Source: Bifidobacterium sp. ESL0790
GTDB taxonomy: Bacteria > Actinomycetota > Actinomycetes > Actinomycetales > Bifidobacteriaceae
DNA: 64,000 nucleotides
Assembly (NCBI RefSeq): GCF_029395435.1
Contig: NZ_CP113915.1
Span: forward strand, 992,001-1,056,000
Direction: 5' to 3'
The notes under the pieces are model-generated. The model saw only the letters and a program-made list of their open reading frames with translations, was not told where the DNA came from and did not search any database. Made by a program: the position numbers and the translations under genes. Within the stretch, counting starts at the first letter, position 1; each line of letters begins with the position of its first letter. Shown here one piece after another: positions 16,249 through 24,467 of the stretch.

Positions 16249-17115
16249 ATGATGACGATACTTGACGAGGATTACCGGCTGAACGATGGCCTGACGATTC
16301 CCAAGCTGGGCTTTGGCACCTGGTTGATCGACGACGACAAGGCGGCCGCGGCCGTCGAGATGGCGATCAAATCCGGATACCGCTATATCGACACGGCCCA
16401 GGCCTACGAGAACGAGCGTGGCGTGGGCGAGGGCATCCGCGAGTCCGACGCCAAGCGCGACGACCTCTTCGTGTGCACCAAGGTCCAGGCCGAATACAAG
16501 GATTACAAGACCGCCAAGGACTCCATCGACGAATCGCTCAAGCTGCTGGGCCTCGACTATGTCGACCTGCTGCTCATCCACGCCCCGGAACCTTGGGCGC
16601 ATTTCCATGAGGGCGACCATTGCTTCGCCGGCAACCTGGAGGTTTGGCAGGCCATGGAGGAGGCGCGGAAGGCGGGCAAGGTCCGCTCCATCGGCGTCTC
16701 CAACTTCGAGGACGTCGACCTCGACAACATCCTCGAGCACGGCGAGGTCAAGCCGGTGGTCAACCAGCTGCTCACCCACGTGGGCAACACGCGCTTCGAC
16801 CTGCTCGACTATGCCAAGAAGCACGACATCCTGGTCGAGGCGTATTCGCCCATCGCACACGGCAAAATGGCCGGCAACAAGACCCTGAATGAGATGGCCG
16901 GGCGCTACGGCGTCTCGGTGCCGCAGCTGATGATCCGCTACTGCCTCGAGCTCGGCACGGTGCCGCTGCCCAAGGCCTCCTCGCAGGCGCATATCACGGC
17001 CAACGCGCAGGTTGATTTCAAGATCAGCGACGAGGACATGGCCACGCTGCACAATATGCCGCACTTCAACGATTACGGCGACGCCAAGCAGTTCCAGGTG
17101 TTCAGCGGCAAGTAA
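16249..17115 (+). CDS. Aldo/keto reductase
   Basis: A 288-residue NADPH-dependent reductase with a TIM-barrel fold. The complete catalytic tetrad is visible: Asp48 and Tyr53 (YIDTAQAYENE), Lys78 (VCTKVQ) and His111 (LLLIHAPEPW). The later motifs GVSNFEDVDL and PLPKASS, which bind the cofactor phosphate, are also present. It resembles the 2,5-diketogluconate reductase/YvgN group, which reduces aldehydes such as methylglyoxal. The physiological substrate is not readable from the sequence. The ORF starts at ATG 16249, and ATG 16252 is equally possible. Its promoter matches that of the flavodoxin gene. Confidence 0.93.
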   Translation: MMTILDEDYRLNDGLTIPKLGFGTWLIDDDKAAAAVEMAIKSGYRYIDTAQAYENERGVGEGIRESDAKRDDLFVCTKVQAEYKDYKTAKDSIDESLKLLGLDYVDLLLIHAPEPWAHFHEGDHCFAGNLEVWQAMEEARKAGKVRSIGVSNFEDVDLDNILEHGEVKPVVNQLLTHVGNTRFDLLDYAKKHDILVEAYSPIAHGKMAGNKTLNEMAGRYGVSVPQLMIRYCLELGTVPLPKASSQAHITANAQVDFKISDEDMATLHNMPHFNDYGDAKQFQVFSGK

Positions 17116-17191
17116 AGCGTTTGCGCTGTGGTGACGAGACGCTGGTATGAAGTCGAAGCGATGTTGAAGTGACGTTGACGCAGTCCGTATA

Positions 17192-17292
17192 AAACCGGGA
17201 ACGGTTGAACGACGATTCAGGTGATGACAGAAGAGATATCCTCGTTATCATCCCAAGAATCACCGTCCAACCGTTCCCGGTTTCCGTTTTTG
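17192..17292. terminator. Long hairpin terminator between convergent genes
   Basis: Twenty-base arms (17192-17211 and 17264-17283) pair with one mismatch. The 52-nt loop can pair partly on itself (gattc/gaatc, tgatgac/gttatca). On the plus strand it is followed by ccgttttt. It serves the aldo/keto reductase gene and possibly the converging DUF4173 gene. Confidence 0.8.
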
Positions 17293-17317
17293 TTGCAATA
17301 GACGAGCGCCTATCTCG

Positions 17318-19286
17318 CTAGATACCCCATAGCGACCAATCCGTGTGACTGGCCTTCTCGTTGATGCCGTCAAGGGCGTGCCCGGCATCCTTGCGCACGG
17401 TCTTGCTCGACGCCTCGTTCTTCAGACGGTTGAGCGGTCCGGAGGCCTGGGCCGGCAGTTCGCCTAGGTAGTCGACATCGATCTGCTCAATGCTGCCGCT
17501 GAGGTAACCGTCGACGTTCACCTTGGCTATAATATAGTCCGGCTGCGCGAAGGCGAAGATGAGCCACAGGCAGACGACGCCGAACACGGCCAGGCGGAAC
17601 AGGCCGGTACGTGGACGGAAGAGCTTCACCACGGTGACGACCAGAAGGAACGCGATTGCGGCCATGCCCCAGTAGGTCAGCAGACGCAGGCGGGTGAGGC
17701 CGTATTCGTTGACGTAGAGGTTCATGCGCCAGACCGCCGAGATGAGCATCACCGCTGTGGAGGCGACGAGCACCAGTTCGAGGCAGAGCAGTGGCGTCGA
17801 GCGCTTCTGGCTTTGGCGCAGGTAGACGCAGGCCATCACGACGACGAGGTTGATGACCGTGACCGCGACGAGTTGGAAGAAGCCGGCGCGGGCGTAGGCG
17901 GCATAGCCTCCGAAGCGCTTGAGCGTGTCCGTTCCGCCGAACAGGTAGGAGAATTGGATGGCCACGAAGACCAGATAGACTACATCGAGAATGGCGAGCA
18001 TCGTGTTGAGCGCCGCAGCGGAGACCGAGCTTCGTGATGGTGTGGCGGGGCCTGTGACCGGTTTCGCTTTCCTGCGGTGGTGGCGCAGGGCGTAGAGCAG
18101 GGAGAACGCGATGGGGACGATCAGCGCGAAACGAGCGATGTCGAGAAGGCGACGGCCGATATTGATGTTCAGCAGCAAGTCATAGAGGTGGTTCATGATT
18201 GAGGCGAAATTGCCATCGGCGGAGGAGAGCGCGGGGATGACGATGACCAGGATTCCCAGGCCGCACGCCGCTCCGGCCGCCGCGCCGCCCAACGCCTTCC
18301 CGTGTCCATGCGCCAACGACGAGACGACGCGGCCCATGGTCGGCCAATTCCGGAACTGTTCGATGAAGAAGGTGGCGATGCCGTGCCCGAGCCCACGCAG
18401 ACGGAAGAGTTCGGCGTCACTCTCGCCGCAGACCAGCAGATAGGTCATCGGCAGCGTGACGGCGAGGGCGCAGGCGTTGAGGGCGTGGATCCAGACGGCC
18501 TGCGAGAACGCGGGCACGCACAATAAGCAGCACCGTGCAGATGATCAGCGCGTACGACCATTTTGACATGTTGGCGTTCGGTTGCTTCGGGTTGCGCTTT
18601 TGCCTCAGGAGCCAGGCGCAGCCAAGGAAGGCCAGCAGGCAGACGGACAGCGACAGGCCGCCGATGAACATGTAGATGGTTGACAGGAATGATTGCGAGG
18701 CGCAGATGGTCCAGAGCAGGGCGAGGGCCACCGCGCAGGCGAGGGAAGTCCTGTCGGCTTTGGTCAGCGGCTCGACAGGGGCCGTGGGGGCGCTCGCCTG
18801 TGGTCTGTTGATCGGTCGTCCAGTTGGCCTGGCCATTGGCTGGTTGATTGGATGACCGGTTGGTCCGACCATTGGTCCGTTGATTGGCTGACCGGTTGGT
18901 CTGATGTTCGGCTGGTTGGTCGGACCGTGGATTGGCTGTCTTGCAGGCCCGTTTATCGGTTGGCCGGCGATTCCGTTGGCGAGGCCCATCGTGTAGGCGT
19001 ATGGAGTTGCTTGCATCGGTCCCGGTTGATTTGGGCTTCCTTGTGGGTAGGTGGTCTGCGCTGGCCCCTGCTGCATCGGAGCGCCTTGCATCTGTCCAGG
19101 TTGCATTGGGGCCGTTTGCGCACTCTGTGTCGGAGGCGTTGCATTGGGATTTTCATTATCCATCGCGGCTCCGGACTGTGCTTCGGCTCCGTTGTTCAAT
19201 GCCATTCCAGTTGCGCTGTTTTGGGGCTGCTGAGGTTGGTTATTCGCCGGATTGGGGCGATTTTGGGCGCACTTATCCTGATCCAT
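17318..19286 (-). pseudogene. DUF4173-type membrane protein, interrupted by a frameshift
   Basis: Two overlapping frames make one protein of about 655 residues. The first frame (19286 down to about 18525) encodes a long Pro/Gln/Asn-rich cytosolic N-terminus and the first membrane helices, ending in SYALIICTVLL. The sequence continues at about 18523 in another frame (LCVPAFSQAVWIHALNACAL) through eight or more helices to 17318, with the DUF4173 look (LRLLTYWGMAAIAFLLV, WRMNLYVNEYGLTRLRLL). One extra base in CTTATTGTGC near 18520-18527 accounts for the break. There is no long homopolymer there. A ribosome binding site (aaagga) precedes ATG 19286. The function of DUF4173 is unknown. Confidence 0.75.
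18801..18965 (-). repeat. Tandem repeats encoding a Pro-Ile-Asn-Gly-Pro motif
   Basis: About seven copies of a degenerate heptapeptide-like unit (GQPINGP, RQPIHGP, TGQPINGP, TGHPINQP, TGRPINRP) lie at residues 108-162 of the DUF4173 protein. The DNA repeats are about 21-24 bp and could change in number by slippage. Confidence 0.7.
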
Positions 19287-19356
19287 GGTTATGTCCTTTT
19301 TATTTTGGCTGGATGTTAGCCAGAGTGATTAATTGCTTCGATGTATTTTCGAGGTG

Positions 19357-19617
19357 TTATTTTCTTGCGAACGACTTGGAAGCGCTAGGTGCTTCCGCAT
19401 CTTCCGGGCTCGCCCGCTCATAGTGCAGCAGATCGGCGGGTTGGCAATCGAGCTCCTCGCAGATGGCGGCGAGGGTGGTGAAGCGCACCGCCCGGGCCTT
19501 GCCGGTTTTGAGGATGGAGAGGTTCGCCACCGTCACGCCCACGCGCTGCGAGAGTTCGGTGAGGGTCATGCGCCGTTCGGCGAGGATGTCGTCCAGGGTT
19601 ACCGTGATGTGTCCCAT
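19357..19617 (-). CDS. Helix-turn-helix regulator, Cro/CI (YozG) type
   Basis: An 86-residue protein consisting of one XRE-type helix-turn-helix (LDDILAERRMTLTELSQRVG, VTVANLSILKTGKARAVRF) and CxPADLLHYE, the typical end of the YozG subgroup. Proteins of this group are regularly encoded right after a DUF2975 membrane protein, as here. The ATG lies 1 nt after the stop of the DUF2975 gene, so the two are translationally coupled. The pair is thought to be a membrane sensor with its DNA-binding partner, which is inference. It probably regulates its own operon, and repeats lie upstream at 20219-20250. Confidence 0.9.
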   Translation of the reverse strand: MGHITVTLDDILAERRMTLTELSQRVGVTVANLSILKTGKARAVRFTTLAAICEELDCQPADLLHYERASPEDAEAPSASKSFARK

Positions 19618-19618
19618 G

Positions 19619-20164
19619 TCAGATCACCAGGTCGTTGTCGTTTTTGAGCTCGGTGGCGGCGGCCGTCAGCGAGGCGAGGGCCGAGGAGACCACGGCGAGC
19701 ACCAGGCAGAAGAGGAACGCCATGCCCAACCCCAGGATGACGAGGCGCCTGCTGTCGGTGGTGACGACGAGGGCCACGATGAGCTCCACCAGCCACACCG
19801 TCGCCGAGATGGCGAAGGCCATGGCGGCTATCCGCAAGCGGCGGATGTTGCCGGGCGTGAAGGTCTCCTCGCGTCCGATCGCCGAGAACAGCCTCCACGC
19901 GCATACGGCCACCACGGCCAAAGGCAGCATTCCGATAGCGGTGAGAATGGCCGAGCCTTGCTTGAGCTCACCGGCTTTTTCGGCTGCGGGAATCACGATG
20001 ATCGCCAGCGCCAGGCACGCGGCGACCACGCAGGCGTCGGTGATCTCGAGCAGGATGGCGAGCGTGTGGTGCGACATGTGCGCGCCGCGCCCGCCGTTGT
20101 CGTTTCCTGGTTCCCGCCGCGAAATCCGGGCGTCCCGGGTGTCTTTGGACTGTTGAGATCCCAT
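19619..20164 (-). CDS. DUF2975 membrane protein
   Basis: A 181-residue protein with four membrane segments (LEITDACVVAACLALAIIV, AILTAIGMLPLAVVAVCAW, AAMAFAISATVWLVELIVAL, LVILGLGMAFLFCLVLAVV). Between helices 2 and 3 is the family signature SAIGREETFTPGNIRRLRI. It begins with a hydrophilic tail of about 30 residues. The ribosome binding site aaggaga lies 7 nt before ATG 20164. It is the first gene of a two-gene unit with the YozG-like regulator. The function of the family is unknown. Confidence 0.88.
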   Translation of the reverse strand: MGSQQSKDTRDARISRREPGNDNGGRGAHMSHHTLAILLEITDACVVAACLALAIIVIPAAEKAGELKQGSAILTAIGMLPLAVVAVCAWRLFSAIGREETFTPGNIRRLRIAAMAFAISATVWLVELIVALVVTTDSRRLVILGLGMAFLFCLVLAVVSSALASLTAAATELKNDNDLVI

Positions 20165-20218
20165 CTGGTCTCCTTAGCTGGATAAATTTCTTTCTGTTTC
20201 ATATCATATTCGTTTCAT

Positions 20219-20250
20219 ATTGTTTTTCGATATAAGACATATCGTTTTTC
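20219..20250. promoter_or_regulatory. Candidate operator upstream of the DUF2975/YozG unit
   Basis: An inverted repeat CGATAT-5-ATATCG (20228-20233, 20239-20244) is embedded in two direct repeats, ATTGTTTTTC (20219) and ATCGTTTTTC (20241), with a 22-bp period. It sits 55-85 bp upstream of the DUF2975 start, in AT-rich DNA. The rest of 20165-20499 contains no gene. Confidence 0.45.
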
Positions 20251-20499
20251 AATATCATCACAATTAAGGCAAATTGATTTTTGTCATTTCGGACATTTCC
20301 TCGATGAAAGTCGCAGGTGTGTGAGGAGCACTTTTCGGGTGTTGGCGCAAATCGTTGATTTTCCGGCCTCGCTTGCTGTAGCGTTGGCGATACGGAACGT
20401 AGCGATTCGGCCAGTTCGGTCGCGAATGATTGCAACGCCATGTCGATTTACGGAAACGTCGATAATACCGAATTGCGTTCGAGAGATGGGAGAGTGACC

Positions 20500-21516
20500 G
20501 TGAGACTAGCCGTCCATGATTTGTTGATGCTCAACACCGGGGAGACCCCGAAAGAGAACGTGCAGAAGACCAAGGGGCTCGTCCAATACGTCGAAAGCCT
20601 TGGCTACAGCCGGTATTGGTTCTCCGAGCACCATGGTTTCCCGGCCAGCGCCAGCATCGCACCCGAGCTGCTCGTCGCCTACTATGCGGCCGCCACGAAG
20701 AACATCCGGCTTGGCACCGGCGGCACGATGATCATGCACTATTCGCCGCTAAAGCTTGCGGAGACCTTCAAGACGCTCGAGGCCATCGCGCCCGGCCGTA
20801 TCGATTTGGGTCTGGGGCGTGCTCCCGGCGGAGGTCCCACGGAAATCATGGCGTTGTCCGAAGGACGGCCGCAATTTGACCGTGACCCTCAGATGTACGG
20901 CAAGATCAACGATATTCTCGCGCTGCTCAAAGGCACTCAGGCCACCGAGGCTAGTCCGCTGTATCGTAACGTGTTCGCGGCTCCCGATACCGGTGAGGAT
21001 GTACCGGAGCCGTGGATGTTGGGCTCGAGCGGTCAATCGGCGTTGAAAGCCGCCGAGCTCGGTCTGGGTTATAGCTTCGTGAAATGGTTTGGCTACAATC
21101 CAGGCATTTCGCCCAGCGTTTTCCGAGAATACCGCGAATCCTTCAAACCGAGCGTCTTCTTCGACCATCCAATCGTCAGCATGGATTATCGCGTGCTCAT
21201 CACCGAAACTGAAGAGGAGCTGCGGCGTCACGAAAAGTCGTTCGAGCTGTCGTATCTGACGCTTGGTCACCCGCAAGCCACGTTGATTTCCCCGGATAGG
21301 GCCGAATCGTATGTCTATACTGAGTCCGATGAGGAACGGTTGAAGCACGCCTACGCTAACCGGATTCTGATCAAGGGCACAAAGCAGCAGGTCAAGGATA
21401 TTTTGGACGACGAGATCGCCGCCTACCAGATTGACGAGCTGATGGTTCATGTCCCGATCTACAGTCTCCAGGCGCGCAAGAACACCTACAAATATCTGGC
21501 CGAGATGTACTTGTAA
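20500..21516 (+). CDS. LLM-class flavin-dependent oxidoreductase (luciferase-like)
   Basis: A bacterial-luciferase-like monooxygenase of the MsnO8 subgroup, TIM-barrel fold, expected to bind reduced FMN. Diagnostic parts are YSRYWFSEHHG near the N-terminus, IRLGTGGTMIMHYSPLKLAE, and APGRIDLGLGRAPGGGP. The central region (PWMLGSSGQSALKAAELGLGYSF) is also typical. An ORF extends upstream to ATG 20440, but GTG 20500 (MRLAVHDLLML) has a gggagag ribosome binding site about 7 nt ahead and matches the usual N-terminus of the family. ATG 20440 has none. The protein is 338 residues from GTG 20500. The substrate is unknown. Confidence 0.88.
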   Translation: MRLAVHDLLMLNTGETPKENVQKTKGLVQYVESLGYSRYWFSEHHGFPASASIAPELLVAYYAAATKNIRLGTGGTMIMHYSPLKLAETFKTLEAIAPGRIDLGLGRAPGGGPTEIMALSEGRPQFDRDPQMYGKINDILALLKGTQATEASPLYRNVFAAPDTGEDVPEPWMLGSSGQSALKAAELGLGYSFVKWFGYNPGISPSVFREYRESFKPSVFFDHPIVSMDYRVLITETEEELRRHEKSFELSYLTLGHPQATLISPDRAESYVYTESDEERLKHAYANRILIKGTKQQVKDILDDEIAAYQIDELMVHVPIYSLQARKNTYKYLAEMYL

Positions 21517-21527
21517 GTTGATACGTC

Positions 21528-21565
21528 CAGGTTGCTATCGGTACATTGAACTCGATAGCAACCTG
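21528..21565 (+). repeat. First hairpin after the oxidoreductase gene
   Basis: Perfect 13-base arms CAGGTTGCTATCG (21528-21540) and its complement (21553-21565) around a 12-nt loop. There is no T-run, so it probably stabilises the transcript end together with the true terminator 9 nt downstream. Confidence 0.7.
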
Positions 21566-21573
21566 ATATCGGG

Positions 21574-21620
21574 GAGTTCCTATCCGTCGCGTGAAAACGT
21601 GGAGGATAGGAACTCTTTTT
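21574..21620 (+). terminator. Intrinsic terminator of the oxidoreductase gene
   Basis: Perfect 12-base arms (GAGTTCCTATCC 21574-21585, complement 21604-21615), directly followed by five T residues (21616-21620). A textbook rho-independent terminator. Confidence 0.9.
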
Positions 21621-21657
21621 GTTACGCAAATATATATGTAGCGCAAATATAATAAAA

Positions 21658-21692
21658 GGAATCCTCTTTCTATATTGACGAGAGAGGATTCC
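21658..21692 (-). terminator. Terminator of the catalase gene
   Basis: Thirteen-base arms (21658-21670 and 21680-21692, one mismatch). On the minus strand the hairpin is followed by ttttatt. It lies 44 nt after the catalase stop. Confidence 0.8.
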
Positions 21693-21735
21693 CTTTTACA
21701 CTGTTGCAACGCCGAACTCAGGCGTTACCTCAGCC

Positions 21736-23193
21736 TCACTTGATGTCGTCGAGATTCAGCCTGAGCGCCTCGGTGACGCGGGTGCCATAATCCGGATCAG
21801 CCTGATAGAACTGACGGGTCTCGAGGATCTTGATCTCCTCGGCGTGCTCGCCTTCTACCTGGCCCAGGTTGGAGGCGATGGTGGCAACCAGACGCTGCTT
21901 CTCCTCTTCGCTCAGCACGTTGTAGAGCGCGCCGGCAGCAGAGAAGTTGTCGGGCTCGTAAGCCGCGTAGTTGCCGGTCTTGCCCTCGAGCTGGTCGCCG
22001 TGGTTGCGGGCGGAGGTGTCTTCGGTCGGGCCGCCGAAGCTGTTCGGTTCGTAGTCGACAGCACCGTTCTGGGCATTGTTCGACATGAAGCCGTCACGCT
22101 CGTAGTTGTGCACCTCATTGATGGGGCGGTTGACCTTGAGCTGCTCGTAGTTGGCGCCGAGACGGTAACGCGCGGCGTCCTTGTAGGCGAAGAGGCGGCC
22201 CTGCAGCATCTTGTCGGGGGAGGGCTCGATGCCCGGCACGAAGTTGGCGGGCGCGAACGCGGACTCCTCGACGTCCTCGAAGTAGTTGTCGGGGTTGCGG
22301 TTCAGGGTGAACTCGCCGATCTCGATGAGCGGGTAGTCCTTGTGGGAGACGACCTTGGTGATGTCGAAGATGTCGTGCTTGTAGTTCAGGCCCTCTTCGT
22401 AGGGGAGGATCTGCACGCAGACCTTCCAGGACGGGTAGTTCTTGGACTCGATGGCGTCGAAGAGCTCGTGCAGCAGGTAGTCGGTGTCCTCGCTGGCGGC
22501 CTTGGCTGCGGTCTCTTCGCTCATGTTGACCACGCCCTGCTCGCTCATGAAGTGGTACTTGACCCAGAAGGCGGTGCCGTCGGCGGTGACCCACTTGAAG
22601 GTGTGGCTGCCGTAGCCGTTCATGGTGCGGTAGCTGGCCGGGTTGCCGCGATCGCCCATCAGGTAGGTGACCTGGTGCACGGTCTCGGGGGAGTGCGCCC
22701 AGAAGTCCCACTGGCGGGTCGCGTTGCGCAGGTGGGTGCGCGGGTCGCGCTTCTGGGAGTGGATGAAGTCGGGGAACTTCAGCGGGTCCTGGATGAAGAA
22801 GGTCGGCGTGTTGTTGCCGACGATGTCGTAGTTGCCCTGCTGGGTGTAGAAGCGCAGCGCGAAGCCGCGGACGTCACGCAGGGTGTCGGGGTAGCCGAGC
22901 TCGCCGGCCACCTGGGAGAAGCGCAGGAAGATCGGGGTCTCCTTGCCCTCGCCGTTGAACACGTCGGCCTTGGTGTACTCGCTCATATCCTTGGTGAGTT
23001 TGAAGGTGCCGTAGGCGCCGGCGCCCTTGGCGTGCACCACGCGCTCGGGGATGCGCTCGCGGTTGAAGTGGGCGAGCTTCTCGACCAGCTGGTAGTCCTG
23101 CAGCAGCACAGGTCCACGCACGCCGGCTGTCTGCGAATGGGTGTTGTCGGCCCAAGGCTGGCCGGACGCGTTGTTGAGTATGTTGGAAGTCAT
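21736..23193 (-). CDS. katA: Monofunctional haem catalase
   Basis: A 485-residue clade 3 type catalase that breaks down hydrogen peroxide. The distal His54 (RVVHAKGAGAYGTF) and catalytic Asn (VGNNTPTFFIQDP) are present. The proximal haem ligand Tyr lies in RLFAYKDAARYRLG, and FIHSQKRDPRTHLRN is conserved. No residue appears missing and the length is complete. Start ATG 23193 is preceded by ggaaagga. The longer frame to 23358 crosses the control region and overlaps the divergent gene, so it was rejected. It is divergent from a YaaA-type gene, also a peroxide-defence protein, with a palindrome between them. Catalase is absent from most bifidobacteria I know. Confidence 0.96.
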   Translation of the reverse strand: MTSNILNNASGQPWADNTHSQTAGVRGPVLLQDYQLVEKLAHFNRERIPERVVHAKGAGAYGTFKLTKDMSEYTKADVFNGEGKETPIFLRFSQVAGELGYPDTLRDVRGFALRFYTQQGNYDIVGNNTPTFFIQDPLKFPDFIHSQKRDPRTHLRNATRQWDFWAHSPETVHQVTYLMGDRGNPASYRTMNGYGSHTFKWVTADGTAFWVKYHFMSEQGVVNMSEETAAKAASEDTDYLLHELFDAIESKNYPSWKVCVQILPYEEGLNYKHDIFDITKVVSHKDYPLIEIGEFTLNRNPDNYFEDVEESAFAPANFVPGIEPSPDKMLQGRLFAYKDAARYRLGANYEQLKVNRPINEVHNYERDGFMSNNAQNGAVDYEPNSFGGPTEDTSARNHGDQLEGKTGNYAAYEPDNFSAAGALYNVLSEEEKQRLVATIASNLGQVEGEHAEEIKILETRQFYQADPDYGTRVTEALRLNLDDIK

Positions 23194-23209
23194 ACGTTTC
23201 CTTTCCTTC

Positions 23210-23224
23210 TCATACGTAGTATGA
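23210..23224. promoter_or_regulatory. Palindromic candidate operator between katA and yaaA
   Basis: TCATAC-GTA-GTATGA, exact six-base arms with a three-base spacer, extended imperfectly by cttc/gaag on both sides. It lies 17-31 bp upstream of the catalase start and 116 bp before the YaaA start, so it could repress catalase transcription. It is not a match to the PerR box I know. Confidence 0.45.
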
Positions 23225-23339
23225 AGAAGATAACAATGCGAGCCTTGCCACACAAGGGTTTGTGATGTTTCTAACGGTGTGGTTTTCTCCACGCGGAGGG
23301 GTTGCCGCCTCGGGTTGCGATTTGGATACACTGGTGGAT

Positions 23340-24155
23340 ATGCATCTTCTCCTGCCACCCTCCGAAGGCAAGTCGGCTCCGGCCGACGGTCCCGCTTTCG
23401 ATATGGATCGTTTGTCGTTTCCCGAGCTCAACGAGTCGAGGGAAACGGTGCTGTCGGCGTTGATTGAGGTGTCGCGGCGCGACGACGCGGCAAAGATTCT
23501 GAAGGTCAGAGCGAAAGGCTCCCAAGAAATCATCGCGCAGCGTGATATGTTGAACGCGCCGTGTGCGCCAGCTCGTGAGGTGTATACGGGAGTGCTATAC
23601 GAAGCTGCGAAATTGCGGCATAACGATGACGTGCTGATCTTCTCCGGTTTGTTCGGCGTGACGTCGGGGGAGGACCCGATTCCTTCTTACCGTCTGTCGA
23701 TGAATGTCTCCCTGCCGAGCATCGGCCCGTTGAAGACGTTCTGGCGCAAGGCGCTCGCGGGTTGGAGCCCGGATACTGGCTTTGCGGAGGAATTGGAGAC
23801 TCCGCATCAGGGGAGTGTTAATAAAGCAATCGGCGATATGACAGCGCGACAAGAATCGTCGATATCTGGCTCCACACGCAACGTTGACGTGACGGTGGAT
23901 TTGCGTTCGGAACTATATCGCGTCACCAAGCCGGCCTTGTCACATGACAACGGCGAATGGTACGACGTCCGCATCGCCAACTCCCACAACAAAACCGTCT
24001 CCCACATGGCCAAGCACTACCGCGGCCTACTTACCCGAGCGCTGCTTGATTCGCCAACGCAATCCGTAGTCGAGGTCGCCCGCACGCTTGGTGCGGTGAC
24101 TGTTGAGCATGAAAGTGGTATCCGCCACCTCACCTTGGTTCCGTTCGGCCTTTGA
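23340..24155 (+). CDS. yaaA: Peroxide stress protein YaaA family
   Basis: A 271-residue member of the YaaA/DUF328 family, known in E. coli to limit free intracellular iron during peroxide stress. The N-terminal MHLLLPPSEGKSAP signature is clear. FSGLFGVTSGEDPIPSYRL, FWRKALA and the closing VVEVARTLG fit the family. The Met at 23340 was chosen because similarity starts exactly there; the frame upstream runs into the catalase control region. The family is DNA-binding and cytosolic. Its divergent arrangement with catalase supports a joint peroxide response. 24156-24467 contains no gene and only short AT-rich stretches. Confidence 0.92.
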   Translation: MHLLLPPSEGKSAPADGPAFDMDRLSFPELNESRETVLSALIEVSRRDDAAKILKVRAKGSQEIIAQRDMLNAPCAPAREVYTGVLYEAAKLRHNDDVLIFSGLFGVTSGEDPIPSYRLSMNVSLPSIGPLKTFWRKALAGWSPDTGFAEELETPHQGSVNKAIGDMTARQESSISGSTRNVDVTVDLRSELYRVTKPALSHDNGEWYDVRIANSHNKTVSHMAKHYRGLLTRALLDSPTQSVVEVARTLGAVTVEHESGIRHLTLVPFGL

Positions 24156-24467
24156 ATCGGCTTCACTATCCGACCATTCCATCTCTGGATGGGGAACTCA
24201 GATTAACCTTATGGTTGGCTTGTTCACCGGGATTATAGGTGCTGTGTTCTATATCGAGGGTATCCGCCCAACATCTTCACCATTGTCGAATTCACGACCA
24301 ATCTCGGTGCCTTTGACTAGTTCTGCCATAGGTTTTCTTTTCATGATCACGTGAGTGCCGCCGCGAGACGATTTCCGTGGTTCAAACCGTATTTGTAATA
24401 ATGCCTTATTAAAATGTTATTATTTTTGAGAGAAAGCCAATGATTGCGAACGGTAAAGGAGCCTGCT

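Noticed and set aside
21844..23265. 473-codon frame antisense to catalase
   Set aside because: Val/Gly/Leu-rich shadow of the katA codons, with no ribosome binding site and no family signal.
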